The notes below the pieces were generated by a model. That model saw only the letters and a program-made list of their open reading frames with translations. It was not told the DNA's origin and made no database searches. From Thermococcus celer Vu 13 = JCM 8558 (GTDB lineage: Archaea; Methanobacteriota_B; Thermococci; Thermococcales; Thermococcaceae): 64,000 nt of DNA. The translations under genes and the position numbers were made by a program. Location: positions 1,661,092-1,725,091 of the forward strand of contig NZ_CP014854.1 in assembly GCF_002214365.1 (NCBI RefSeq), in the 5' to 3' direction. Within the stretch, counting starts at the first letter, position 1; each line of letters opens with the position of its first letter. Positions 25,554-34,150 of this stretch are shown one piece after another.

Positions 25554-25880
25554 ATGGGCGGAGAGGGGAAAAGGGTTATCCACATAGGCCTGCCGGAGCT
25601 GAGCGAGGAGGAACTGATAGAGATAGGGGAGCTCGCCCAGGAGACGGTGATGAAGAGCATCTTTGGCGTCCTCAACAGGAGCGACGTCAAGGACGTAGAG
25701 GTAACGACGAGGATAAACCGCGGCGAGACGCTCGACCTCGAGCTGGAGGTCTACCTCGAGGTTCCCGTCTTCGTGAGGATCGATGTGGATAGGCTCATCG
25801 AAGAGGCCGTTGAGAGGGCTTACAATGTCGTTGAGAGGAGACTGAGGGAGATAGCGGATGAGGGGAAAGCTCAGGCTTAA
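25554..25880 (+). CDS. DUF3194 family protein
   Basis: 108 residues from ATG 25554 with GGTGGTGG immediately upstream. Acidic, alpha/beta; recognisable DUF3194 pattern LPELSEEELIEIGELAQETVMKSIF and the LDLELEVYLEVPVFVRIDVDRLI strand pair. Function of the family unknown. It sits 27 bases after the prefoldin gene and its end overlaps the DHH gene by 23 bases, so the three genes are translated together. Confidence 0.85.
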   Translation: MGGEGKRVIHIGLPELSEEELIEIGELAQETVMKSIFGVLNRSDVKDVEVTTRINRGETLDLELEVYLEVPVFVRIDVDRLIEEAVERAYNVVERRLREIADEGKAQA

Positions 25881-26841
25881 GCGCTTCCTTCAAAACTCGC
25901 GGGATAGGTCCTTTCTCCTGCTCTGCCACCACAACGCCGACCCCGATTCCCTCGGCTCGGCGATAGCCTTCGCCCTCTACCTTAAATCCATCGGAGTTGA
26001 GGGGGTTAGGATAGGGGTCGCCCAGAGCGTTTCGTCCTACGCCAAGAGGCTCCTTACCCTCTCACCCGTCCCCGTCGAGAAGAACCCCGAGGTTCTCGAG
26101 GACGTCGTGATGATATTCGACACCTCGTCACTCGAACAGCTCGCGCCCATCGAGGTTCCAGGGGATAAAACGATTATCGTCATCGACCACCACCTCGAGA
26201 AGGAGAGGCCGATTAAAGCGGACATAGCCGTCGTTGACTCCTCCAGAAGCTCAACGGCCGAGATCGTCTGGGAGCTCTTTAGGTACTTCGGCTTCGCGGA
26301 CGAGAACGCGATTAAGGCCCTCCTGGCCGGAATCGTCACGGACACGGCCAGCTTCCGGTTCGCGAACGCAAATACGTTCAAAGCTGTAGGCGAGATGTTA
26401 ACGCTTTTCCCGATTCAGATGGGCGAGGTGTTCCAGCTCGTCGCACCGGTTAGCGAGGAGAACATCGACCAGTCGAAGAGAACCGCCGTTCTGAAGGCCT
26501 GCCAGCGGCTGGAGATAAGGAAGTTCCGAAAGTACATCATAGCGGTCTCCAAGGTCTCTGCCTACGAATCGCTGGCCTGCAAGGTCTTCCTCCAGCTCGG
26601 TGCCGACGTAGCCGTGGTCGGGAGCGAGAAGAGGGGCGTCAGGATATCCGCGAGGGCGAAGGAGAGCCTCGTGAAGAAGGGCCTCCACCTGGGCAAGATC
26701 ATGGAGAAGGTGGGGCCGGTCATAGACGGTTCCGGCGGCGGCCACGCCGGGGCCGCGGGGGCCAACGGCAAGGCCAACCTCGACGAGGGCATCAAGCTGA
26801 TCCTGAAGGAGATAGAGAATTTTTTAAGGGAAATGGTTTAG
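25858..26841 (+). CDS. DHH/DHHA1 family phosphoesterase
   Basis: 327 residues. DHH motifs in order: HHNADPDSLGSA (about 22-33), IFDTSSLEQL (about 83-92), IDHHLEKE (about 103-110) and the acidic VDSSRSSTAE segment. The C-terminal DHHA1 domain has GSGGGHAGAAGA (about 297-308). Relatives include RecJ-like exonucleases and NrnA-type nanoRNases/pAp phosphatases; the length and single DHHA1 favour the NrnA-like group, so degradation of short oligonucleotides or cyclic dinucleotides is likely. Mn is the usual cofactor. Confidence 0.9.
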   Translation: MRGKLRLKRFLQNSRDRSFLLLCHHNADPDSLGSAIAFALYLKSIGVEGVRIGVAQSVSSYAKRLLTLSPVPVEKNPEVLEDVVMIFDTSSLEQLAPIEVPGDKTIIVIDHHLEKERPIKADIAVVDSSRSSTAEIVWELFRYFGFADENAIKALLAGIVTDTASFRFANANTFKAVGEMLTLFPIQMGEVFQLVAPVSEENIDQSKRTAVLKACQRLEIRKFRKYIIAVSKVSAYESLACKVFLQLGADVAVVGSEKRGVRISARAKESLVKKGLHLGKIMEKVGPVIDGSGGGHAGAAGANGKANLDEGIKLILKEIENFLREMV

Positions 26842-26933
26842 CCCCCGGCTTTTGGGTCTCCTCACCAACGATCCGGTAGCGCGTCCTTAGGAAACGTTTA
26901 AAACAACCGGCCACCAGAAGAATCCCGGTGGTG

Positions 26934-27266
26934 ATGGAATTGGCGAGGTGCCCGCTCTGTGGGGCCGCCCTCGACTGGGCGGAGCTCATCGAACAGATGC
27001 TTTCAATCGAGAACGCCCGCGAGGTTTTCGGGGATAAGGAGAGGTTCGTGGAGGCCTTCGAGAACTTCGTCTTCAAATGCCCGCACTGCGGCGAGGAGTT
27101 CTACGGGAGGAACCTTCCGGCGAAGGAGGCCGAAAAGGTCTTCGAGCTCCTCAACGAGTTTAAGGGCTCAATAGACTGGGAGAGGGGGAAAGTCCGCCTC
27201 AGGCTCAACAACCTGCTCGCCCTCGACACCATGCTCGAGAACTGGGATAAGAAGGTGAAGGGTTAG
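26934..27266 (+). CDS. Small zinc-ribbon protein of unknown function
   Basis: 110 residues from ATG 26934, preceded by GGTGGTG. Two CxxC knuckles, CPLC (near 6) and CPHC (near 48), can bind one zinc. The remaining sequence is acidic and helical. No family name recognised. TATA-like CGTTTAAAAC lies at about 26894-26903. A pyrimidine-rich run (CCTTTTTTACTTCC, from about 27272) follows the stop and probably terminates the transcript. Confidence 0.7.
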   Translation: MELARCPLCGAALDWAELIEQMLSIENAREVFGDKERFVEAFENFVFKCPHCGEEFYGRNLPAKEAEKVFELLNEFKGSIDWERGKVRLRLNNLLALDTMLENWDKKVKG

Positions 27267-27316
27267 CGATAGCCTTTTTTACTTCCGTTTCCTACTCTTC
27301 CCAGCCGGTGGTTCCC

Positions 27317-28573
27317 GTGGAGGCCGTTGAACTCTACCTGTCAAAGGGTGACTACAGGAACGCGCTGAGGAGCGCCATGGAAATCAAGGACAGGATACGC
27401 CGGCTCGTGGCGTTGGTTGAGGTGCTCACGGCCTTCCCGAGGGACGAAGTACTCGCGGCCATGTTCGACACGCTCGAGACCACTGGCGGAACTCCGGAGA
27501 AGGCCCTGGCACATTCAATCATGGGAAGGGCCTTCTACCTGCTCGACAGGGAAAAGGATGCAGAGGCCCACTTCGAGAGGGCGATGGAGCTGGTGCGGAC
27601 GATAGCCTCCCCAAGGATACAGGGGGAGGTTCTGGCGGGGATAGCGAGGAACCTCGTCCTGTCGGACCGCTATAAAGACGGTCTGGAGCTCTTCAGAAGG
27701 GCCGTGGAGCTCCTCCAGACCTCGCGGGGGCTGTCCTCGGCGGCCACATCCTCGCTCATAAAGGTCGCCAGGCTGATCGAGAAGAGCGCCGACGAGATAC
27801 CCAACGAGACCGCCCTCGAGTTCTACGGCCTCGCGAGGGACGTTTACTCCTCGATATTCTTCAAACTGCAGGCAAGGCACCTCAATGACAAGATGGAGCT
27901 CATCCGCGACGTCCTAAAGAGGGGTAAAGCGGCCGTGGAGGAGCTCATCGAGGTGGGGGAAGTCGAACGGGCCATCGAGACCATCCGCTTCCTTCCGCTG
28001 GAGGAACGGGTTACGGCCATGCTCGAGCTATCCTACTGGCTCCACCTCCACGAGCGTCCGGGGCTCGGGGGGAGGGTCTTCGAGGAGGCCCTCGAGATGG
28101 TCCTGGTAGGCAAGTTCGTTCCGGCCGATAGGGAACTGGAGCGCATCGCGAGGCGCTTCCTTCGCTTGGGTCTCCTCGAGGAGCCGCTCGTCCTCGCCGG
28201 AGTGATAAGGGACGACGGGAGGGCCTCGAGGCTGATCGGGGAGGTGGCCTTGGCGTACGCCCGGCGGGGGGAGGAGGCGAGGGCCCGCTCCATAGCCGAG
28301 GGGATAATGGACGAAAGCGTTAAGAGGCGTGTTCTAAAGGAACTGGTGGGGGAGAGCCATGTGGGACACGAGCAAGGATTATCGCTTACTGGTGGCGGAG
28401 AAGAGCGTGGAGCTGTTCCTGAAGACGGTGGAGCACGCGAAGTTCAAGGGGAAGTGGAACAAGAAGAGGGCGATTCAGCTGGCGAAGGAGATGATCCCAG
28501 AGATAGAGGCGATGAGGTACAGTTACGTGGAGCCGAGGGAGCTCGTAGAGACGCCGCAGATGAAGGCCCTTAA
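27317..28573 (+). CDS. Helical-repeat (TPR-like) protein; 3' end runs into next gene
   Basis: Residues 1 to about 345 are amphipathic helical repeats (for example [29 protein letters not shown]), a protein-interaction scaffold. From residue 348 to the stop the frame reads the tRNA-binding gene in the wrong phase and becomes Gly/Glu/Arg-rich without helical-repeat pattern, so the natural end is probably near 28358 and the stop seems to be lost or hidden by a frame change. In the phase of the next gene a TAA is at 28335-28337. Start chosen at GTG 27317, 3 bases after GGTGGTT; GTG 27308 is the alternative. Function unknown. Confidence 0.65.
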   Translation: MEAVELYLSKGDYRNALRSAMEIKDRIRRLVALVEVLTAFPRDEVLAAMFDTLETTGGTPEKALAHSIMGRAFYLLDREKDAEAHFERAMELVRTIASPRIQGEVLAGIARNLVLSDRYKDGLELFRRAVELLQTSRGLSSAATSSLIKVARLIEKSADEIPNETALEFYGLARDVYSSIFFKLQARHLNDKMELIRDVLKRGKAAVEELIEVGEVERAIETIRFLPLEERVTAMLELSYWLHLHERPGLGGRVFEEALEMVLVGKFVPADRELERIARRFLRLGLLEEPLVLAGVIRDDGRASRLIGEVALAYARRGEEARARSIAEGIMDESVKRRVLKELVGESHVGHEQGLSLTGGGEERGAVPEDGGAREVQGEVEQEEGDSAGEGDDPRDRGDEVQLRGAEGARRDAADEGP

Positions 28574-29084
28574 GGAGAAGGCCGCGGGAATAATCGAGGC
28601 CCTCGGCGGGGAGGACTGGCACCACACCTTCATAGGCCTCGCGGACAGGGACGAGAGGCCCAAGGTTGAGGAGCACGTCGCCAAGGTCCGTTTCTTCCTC
28701 AACACGATACTGGGCCTCGATAGGCGCCTGGCCCTCGGAAGGATAAACGACCCGGTCATAGCGGTGGACATAAAGGTCGGGGAGGTCATGAGCGTCGGCA
28801 AACACCCGAACGCGGACAGACTGCTCGTTACGAACGTTAACATCGGCGACAGGGCAATAACCGTCGTCACCAACGACCTAACCGTGAAGGAGGGGAACCG
28901 CGTGGCCGTCGCGTTGCTCCCGCCGGCGAGCTTCCGAGGGATAGTGAGCGAGGGCATGTTCCTCGGAGCCGGGGAGGGGGTCCTGAAGGACGTCAAGGGT
29001 GAGATCGGCGGCCTGCCGAAGGGGATCCCGCTCGAGGCCTTCAACGAGACGAGGAACCTGGTCGAGGCCTTCCTGAAGGGATGA
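28359..29084 (+). CDS. tRNA-binding OB-fold protein
   Basis: 241 residues. The C-terminal 110 residues form a tRNA_bind (EMAP-II/CsaA-like) OB domain with [27 protein letters not shown] (about 145-170), [11 protein letters not shown] and [12 protein letters not shown]. The N-terminal half is helical and specific to archaea. Such proteins bind the tRNA elbow and associate with aminoacyl-tRNA synthetases. Start ATG 28359 gives the N-terminus MWDTSKDYR that I remember from Thermococcales homologues. The first 215 bases are shared with the out-of-phase tail of the preceding gene. Confidence 0.88.
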   Translation: MWDTSKDYRLLVAEKSVELFLKTVEHAKFKGKWNKKRAIQLAKEMIPEIEAMRYSYVEPRELVETPQMKALKEKAAGIIEALGGEDWHHTFIGLADRDERPKVEEHVAKVRFFLNTILGLDRRLALGRINDPVIAVDIKVGEVMSVGKHPNADRLLVTNVNIGDRAITVVTNDLTVKEGNRVAVALLPPASFRGIVSEGMFLGAGEGVLKDVKGEIGGLPKGIPLEAFNETRNLVEAFLKG

Positions 29085-29088
29085 TCCC

Positions 29089-29391
29089 ATGGACGAGGAC
29101 ACCGCAACGATCCTGGTCATCACGGCCGTCCCCTTCCTCTTCTTCCCCTACATAGTGCTTTTTGCCGTTGGGGTGTTGGATATCACCGGCGTGGACAGGA
29201 TGCTTCCCGGCCCCCTCTTTCCAATCACAGCCTCCCTTCTCTCCACGGTTATTATCTGCGGCATCCTGGCCCCGGTCATGAAGTTCCTCAGAAAGCCCGC
29301 CCCCTGGATTAAGATGGCCCTGACAAGGATAGGGCTCGTTGCTTACTTCCTGTCCCTCCTGATCGTGAACTTTTTCTTCCGTGCCAGATAA
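29089..29391 (+). CDS. Small membrane protein
   Basis: 100 residues with three transmembrane segments (about 7-27, 35-60 and 77-97). Charged residues are few; the acidic start MDEDTA precedes the first helix. Four bases separate it from the tRNA-binding gene, so it is co-transcribed. No family recognised. Confidence 0.65.
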   Translation: MDEDTATILVITAVPFLFFPYIVLFAVGVLDITGVDRMLPGPLFPITASLLSTVIICGILAPVMKFLRKPAPWIKMALTRIGLVAYFLSLLIVNFFFRAR

Positions 29392-29442
29392 TCCCGGGAG
29401 CAGAACGTAAAGACAGAAAAGGAGAACAGTGGGATTGGGGAC

Positions 29443-31299
29443 TCAGGCCCCCATCCTTCTCCTCACAGTCTCCAGGGCCCTCCCCGCGTCTTCGCTGAAC
29501 TCCGGATAGCCGAGCTCCTCCATCGTCTCCGGCAACGGGACGCCGAGCTCTTCGTGCCAGCCCCTGAGCCTGTAGAACTCCCTCCTCGCCTCGAGGAAGT
29601 CGTCCATGTCTATGAAGGCCCTGTTGCCCTTCGCCGGCCCGTCGGGCTCGGGCTCCCACCAGCGCGGTGGAATCGTGTCGTCGATGGGCGGCGTTAACCG
29701 GTCGAGGGCGTCGTGTATCCTCGCGATGCTCTCGACGGCCCACGCAACCCTCTTGAGCTTTTCAACCGTCCACTCCTCACCCGTGGCGAGAGAGTAGAGC
29801 CTCGCGAGGTCCTCCATCCTGTAGGGCACGAACTTGCACACGCCGAGCATGTCGATGATGTAGCTCTCGTGCCTGGCCTCTATCAGGGACGGAACGAGCT
29901 CCTTCGCGGGCCCCTGGTTGGGGAGCTGGTGCGGCTCCGGCCAGCCCCTCAGGTGAGAGGCGCCGACGTCGGCGGTGGCGTAGCTCAGGCCGTACGTCCT
30001 CCTGCCGCGCGGGTCCCAGGCCGGGCTCTCCATGCCCTTGACGTGGACCGCGAACTCGCATCCCCTGCCGAGCCTCTCGCAGGCCCTCTTGACGCCGTCC
30101 GCCAGAATCGCCCCGATCCCCTTTCTCTCGGCCATCAGCTTGATGAGCCTCTCCTCCGCCTCCTCGTCGCCGAAGCCCTTAACCGGGAAGCCTATCTCCT
30201 CCTCGCCGATGAGGCCCCTCTCGACCATCTCGAAGAACCAGCCTATCGTCGCGCCCGTCGCTATGCTGTCCATCCCGAGGTCGTTGACCAGCCGGTTGAA
30301 GTAGGCCACCGCCGGGAAGTTGAAGACGCCGGTTGCCGCCCCGAGCATGGCTATGCTCTCGTACTCGGGCTTGACGCGTATCTTCTTTCCCTTATACTCA
30401 ACCTCGACGTAGCGGGCGCACTTTATGGGACAGCTCTTGCCGTGGACGTACCACTCCGGGGTTACCTCGTACTTCTTGACCTCGTCCCCCGACAGCCTCA
30501 AGGCGAGCTCGTCCGGGATGTACGGCCTGGAGAAGTTGTAAGCGGGGCTCATCCCGAGCGAGGCCGCGCTCCTCAGCGCGTCGCTCGTGCCGTAGTTCCT
30601 CGTGTGCTCGTACTTTGGATTCGTGGCGAACTCGTCGTAGAACTCCCTCCAGAGCCTCTGGAATTCCTCTGGATCGGCGACCCCCGGCCTCTCCCCGGGC
30701 TCAACGACAACTGCTTTCACCCTCTTGCTCCCGAGGACCGCCCCGAGGCCGCCCCTGCCGCTGGCCCTCTCCGTGTCGTAGATGACGTTCGCGATTCTGC
30801 TCAGCCTTTCCCCCGCGGGCCCCACCAAAGCTAAGCTCGCCTTCGGGTACTCCCGCCAGAGCTCTCCCGCCACCTCGGAATTTCCCTTACCCCAGAGGTG
30901 GGCCGCGCCCCTGATCTCAACCTCTCCATCGTGGACGTAGAGGTAAACCGGTTCCTCGCTCCGTCCCTCGATGACCAGCGCGTCGAAGTGTCCCTTGAGC
31001 TTCGGCCCGAAGGCGTCGCCCCCGCTGGAATCGCTTATCAGCCCGGTCTCGGGGCTCTTGCTGACGGCTATGACCTTGCTCGAGCCCGGAATCAGGCCGG
31101 TCAATCCGCCGGGGGCGAAGACGAACCTGTTGGCCGGGCTGAGCGGATCCGTGCCCGGCGGCACCTCCTTGTAAATAATGTAATAGCCGAGCCCCTTCCC
31201 GCCTACGAACTTCCTTATCACCTCGTCCGGCAGTTCCTCGTAGGTTACCTTCCCCTTGGTCAGGTTCACGCGGGCGATTCTGTTCTTATAACCTAACAT
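29443..31299 (-). CDS. Tungsten aldehyde:ferredoxin oxidoreductase family protein
   Basis: 618 residues from ATG 31299 (GGAGGTG upstream). N-terminal domain GYKNRIARVNLTKGKV and the tungstopterin-binding SRKS-free variant around SKSPETGLISDSSGG are typical of the AOR family. Cluster ligands visible are C290 and C294 in KSCPIKCAR and C488 in MLGVCKF; the first Cys of the usual CxxCxxxC is replaced by Gly287. The enzyme should oxidise an aldehyde to a carboxylate and reduce ferredoxin. Among Thermococcales paralogues it is not a canonical AOR, FOR or GAPOR; the WOR4/WOR5 group is likelier. The preceding aldo/keto reductase gene overlaps it (TGATG). Confidence 0.88.
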   Translation of the reverse strand: MLGYKNRIARVNLTKGKVTYEELPDEVIRKFVGGKGLGYYIIYKEVPPGTDPLSPANRFVFAPGGLTGLIPGSSKVIAVSKSPETGLISDSSGGDAFGPKLKGHFDALVIEGRSEEPVYLYVHDGEVEIRGAAHLWGKGNSEVAGELWREYPKASLALVGPAGERLSRIANVIYDTERASGRGGLGAVLGSKRVKAVVVEPGERPGVADPEEFQRLWREFYDEFATNPKYEHTRNYGTSDALRSAASLGMSPAYNFSRPYIPDELALRLSGDEVKKYEVTPEWYVHGKSCPIKCARYVEVEYKGKKIRVKPEYESIAMLGAATGVFNFPAVAYFNRLVNDLGMDSIATGATIGWFFEMVERGLIGEEEIGFPVKGFGDEEAEERLIKLMAERKGIGAILADGVKRACERLGRGCEFAVHVKGMESPAWDPRGRRTYGLSYATADVGASHLRGWPEPHQLPNQGPAKELVPSLIEARHESYIIDMLGVCKFVPYRMEDLARLYSLATGEEWTVEKLKRVAWAVESIARIHDALDRLTPPIDDTIPPRWWEPEPDGPAKGNRAFIDMDDFLEARREFYRLRGWHEELGVPLPETMEELGYPEFSEDAGRALETVRRRMGA

Positions 31300-32123
31300 C
31301 AGACACACCTCCTCGCTTTTTCCCTGTCCTCCTTCGAGAGCCTCCACCCCATCGCGCCGGCGTTCTCCTCAACGTGCTCCTTCCTTCCCGCCTTTGGAAT
31401 CGCCAGAACGTTCTCCTCCCAGATGAGGTAGTTCAGCGCGACCTGGGCGGCCGTTTTTCCGTAGGGCTTTCCAATCGCAGCCAGGCAGTCGTTCCGCGCT
31501 AAGGTGCCCTTCTCGAGCGGCGTGTAGGCTATGAGGGCAATCTTTTCCTTTTTCATGTATTCGAGCAGGCCGCTCTCCTCTGGCCAGCGGTCCTTCAGCG
31601 AGTACTTCACCTCGTTGGCGACTATCTCGTACCTTCTCATAACTTCCTGGCTCCTCCTCAGGAGCTCGAGGTCGAAGTTGCTCACGCCGATGTACCTTAT
31701 CAGCCCCTCGTCCACGAGATCCTCGAGCGCGTGGAGCGTCTCCTCTATCTTCCCGAAGTCGTCGGTCGGCCAGTGGAGGAGGTAGAGGTCGATGTAGGTT
31801 CCCAGCCTTTTGGCGCTTGCCCTTGCGGCCTTTTTGGCCTCGTCATAACCGAAGTGGGTCGGCCAGACCTTGCTGACGATGAAGAGCTCCTCGCGGTCAA
31901 AACCCCTGATGGCCTCTCCAACGAGCTCCTCGCTGTGGCCCGCGGCGTAGAACTCCGCCGTGTCGATGAGGTTTATCCCGAGCTCAAGGCCGTGACGGAG
32001 GGCCTCGACGCTCTCCTTATCCCGTGAATAGTCCGGCCTCTCCTTTCCGCCGATGCCCCATGTCCCAAGTCCTATGGACGTAACCCTATCATCGCCGATA
32101 ACCTTTAGGTCTTTCACGTTCAT
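31299..32123 (-). CDS. Aldo/keto reductase
   Basis: 274 residues. The (alpha/beta)8 AKR signatures are SIGLGTWGIGG near the start, the INLIDTAEFYAAGHSEELVG segment (catalytic Asp and Tyr, about 50-70), SKVWPTHFG (catalytic Lys) and LLHWP (catalytic His). It reduces aldehydes or ketones with NAD(P)H. It shares a TGATG junction with the tungsten oxidoreductase, so the two act on aldehydes in one operon in opposite redox senses. ATG 32123 chosen over GTG 32126. TATA-like CTTAATAA lies about 30 bases upstream. Confidence 0.92.
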   Translation of the reverse strand: MNVKDLKVIGDDRVTSIGLGTWGIGGKERPDYSRDKESVEALRHGLELGINLIDTAEFYAAGHSEELVGEAIRGFDREELFIVSKVWPTHFGYDEAKKAARASAKRLGTYIDLYLLHWPTDDFGKIEETLHALEDLVDEGLIRYIGVSNFDLELLRRSQEVMRRYEIVANEVKYSLKDRWPEESGLLEYMKKEKIALIAYTPLEKGTLARNDCLAAIGKPYGKTAAQVALNYLIWEENVLAIPKAGRKEHVEENAGAMGWRLSKEDREKARRCV

Positions 32124-32300
32124 CACCGAAAATAGTTGGAGTCGGAAGTTATTAAGGTTTGCGTCTTAACGTTCAGAGGGAGAGAAGTGTGGATCGAACC
32201 GGAAGGTTGATGTTGACTCGAAAGAGCCCAAGAAGGCCCTGAAATGCAAGAAGTGAAGAAAACTGAAGGAGAGGGCCTCAAATGTTGAAAACGTGGGCTC

Positions 32301-33536
32301 TCAGGCCCCGAACTTCTCGCTCCGGTTCATGAGGTCCATCATCACCGGCACTATGTCGTGCCCCCTTATCCTGCCGAGGCCGCCGCGCATGCACTCGCGC
32401 TCGCCGAAAGTCTCCGTCCGGTCAGGCCTGACGCCGCCACCGGCTATCAGGAGCGGCACCGGGTCGCCGCTGTGGTTCATGACCTCGCAGGGCGTCGAGT
32501 GGTCGCCGGTTATGGCTATCACGACGTCCTCAAGGTCGAGGTTGTCAACTATGTAACCCACCATCCGGTCGGCCTTCTCTATCATCTCGGCCTTCAGCTT
32601 GGGTTTGTTGTCGTGACCGGCGGCGTCCGTCGGCTTGAAGTGCAGGAAGACGAAGTCGTAATCGTTGAGGAGCTCGACGACCTTCCTCGCCTTCGCCATC
32701 TCATCCGTGTCGTACTCGCCGGTCGCCCCTTCCGGCGTGTAGATATCGAAGCCTATCGCCCTTGCGACGCCCTTGACGAGGGAGACTGCGACGACGGCGG
32801 CCGCCTTCACCCTCCACTGCTCCGTGAACTTCATCGGGATGTCGGGGTAGGTTCCGGCCCCCCTTATCAGGAGGTAGTTGGCAGCGGGCTTGCCGGCCCT
32901 CCTCCGCGCCTCGTTTATCGGGTGTTTATCGAGGACCTCGTGCGCCTTCTCGACGAACTCTCCGAGGATCTCCGCCACGTGTCTGCTCTCCTCGTCCTCC
33001 CAGCCGAACTCGTGGGGTGGCTTTCCGGCCTCGTGCGGGTCGTTCTCGCCGACGCGGTAGCCCTTTGAGAGCCCCTTGAGGACCAGAACGGCCCTGTGAC
33101 CTGTGGCCCCTTTGAAGATGAACTCAACCGGGAGCTTCACCTCCTCCTGAACCGCCCTCGCGAGCTCGTGGGCCTCCTCCGTGCTTATCCTTCCCGCCCT
33201 CCTGTCGGTGATGACGCCGTTCTCGAGGGTGGCGAAGTTCACCCTGAAGGCCAGATCGTCCTCATCGAGGTCGAGGCCGACGCCGAGTGCCTCGAGGAAC
33301 CCCCTCCCGCGGTAGACCTTGTAGGGGTCGTAGCCGAAGATGCTGAGGTGCGCGGTGTCGCTTCCCGCCGGCTGTCCGGGCCTTATCGGGTCCTGCTGGC
33401 CCAGTATCCCGAGTTCAGCGAGTCTGTCCATGTTCGGCGTCTTCGCGTACTCGAGCGGGGTCTTTCCGCCGAGTTCCTTAACGGGCCTGTCCCCGAGGCC
33501 GTCGAGGATTATGAGAAGTCCCTTCCTCCGCTTCAC
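32301..33536 (-). CDS. apgM: 2,3-bisphosphoglycerate-independent phosphoglycerate mutase, archaeal type
   Basis: 411 residues from a GTG start at 33536, with GGTGATAAAC before it; this gives the length known for Pyrococcus ApgM. Alkaline-phosphatase superfamily features: N-terminal LLIILDGLGDRPV with metal ligand Asp, the GSDTAHLSIFGYDP nucleophile Ser region, and the C-terminal FLHFKPTDAAGHD and ITGDHSTP metal sites. It interconverts 3- and 2-phosphoglycerate in the modified Embden-Meyerhof pathway. Divergent from the HIT gene, with the promoters in 33537-33646. Confidence 0.95.
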   Translation of the reverse strand: MKRRKGLLIILDGLGDRPVKELGGKTPLEYAKTPNMDRLAELGILGQQDPIRPGQPAGSDTAHLSIFGYDPYKVYRGRGFLEALGVGLDLDEDDLAFRVNFATLENGVITDRRAGRISTEEAHELARAVQEEVKLPVEFIFKGATGHRAVLVLKGLSKGYRVGENDPHEAGKPPHEFGWEDEESRHVAEILGEFVEKAHEVLDKHPINEARRRAGKPAANYLLIRGAGTYPDIPMKFTEQWRVKAAAVVAVSLVKGVARAIGFDIYTPEGATGEYDTDEMAKARKVVELLNDYDFVFLHFKPTDAAGHDNKPKLKAEMIEKADRMVGYIVDNLDLEDVVIAITGDHSTPCEVMNHSGDPVPLLIAGGGVRPDRTETFGERECMRGGLGRIRGHDIVPVMMDLMNRSEKFGA

Positions 33537-33646
33537 GTTTATCACCACGGGTGAATATGTTTGGAAAGTTAAAAGCTTTGTCGGATGGCCGGCCGCTTCA
33601 AAAAAGCTTTTAACCCCCCGTCGTTTCTCCCACCGGAGGTGAGGAC

Positions 33647-34150
33647 ATGAAGGTGCTGTGGGCACCGTGGCGCATCGAGTACATACGCTCACCGAAGCAC
33701 GAAGGGTGCATATTCTGCGATTTCCCGAGGGAGAACCGCGATAGGGAGAGGCTCATACTCCACCGCGGGCGTTACAGCTTCGTCATCATGAACAACTACC
33801 CCTACAACCCCGGGCACGTGATGATAGCCCCCTACAGGCACGTCGGGCGGTGGGAGGATCTCACCGATGAGGAGCTCCTCGAGATTATGAGGCTCTCCCA
33901 GCTCATGATAAAGGTTATCAAGAAGGTTATGAACCCCGACGGCTTCAACATGGGCGTGAACCTCGGGAGGGTTGCGGGCGCGGGAATAGAGGACCACGTG
34001 CACCTCCACATAGTGCCGAGGTGGAACGGGGACACGAACTTCATGCCCGTGGTCGCGGACACCAAGGTTATCCCCGAGTCGCTCCAGGAGGCGTACGAAG
34101 AGCTCAAGGCGGCGATAGAGGAGATGATGGAAGAATCTAAATCCGTCTGA
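33647..34150 (+). CDS. HIT family nucleotide hydrolase/phosphorylase
   Basis: 167 residues. The histidine triad is HVHLHIVPRW (about 126-135). An N-terminal zinc pair is CIFC (about 21-24), and the FNMGVNLGRVAGAGIEDH stretch is typical of archaeal and actinobacterial Ap4A-type HIT enzymes. Probably cleaves diadenosine or other dinucleoside polyphosphates, or adenylylated small molecules. GGAGGTGAGGAC precedes the ATG; AAAAAAGCTTTTAA at 33599-33612 is a likely TATA region. Its 3' end overlaps the next convergent gene by 14 bases. Confidence 0.9.
   Translation: MKVLWAPWRIEYIRSPKHEGCIFCDFPRENRDRERLILHRGRYSFVIMNNYPYNPGHVMIAPYRHVGRWEDLTDEELLEIMRLSQLMIKVIKKVMNPDGFNMGVNLGRVAGAGIEDHVHLHIVPRWNGDTNFMPVVADTKVIPESLQEAYEELKAAIEEMMEESKSV

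Noticed and set aside
32160-32300. Short plus-strand reading frame with lysine-rich residues and a TGATG...CTGA pattern, possible gene remnant or C/D sRNA
   Set aside because: The open stretch is only about 20 codons before stops, with no start or ribosome site, and the C-like and D-like boxes are too close (35 bases) and imperfect.
33537-33692. Longer N-terminus for the phosphoglycerate mutase
   Set aside because: The added residues are not conserved and overlap the HIT gene and promoter. The GTG start gives the known length of 411.
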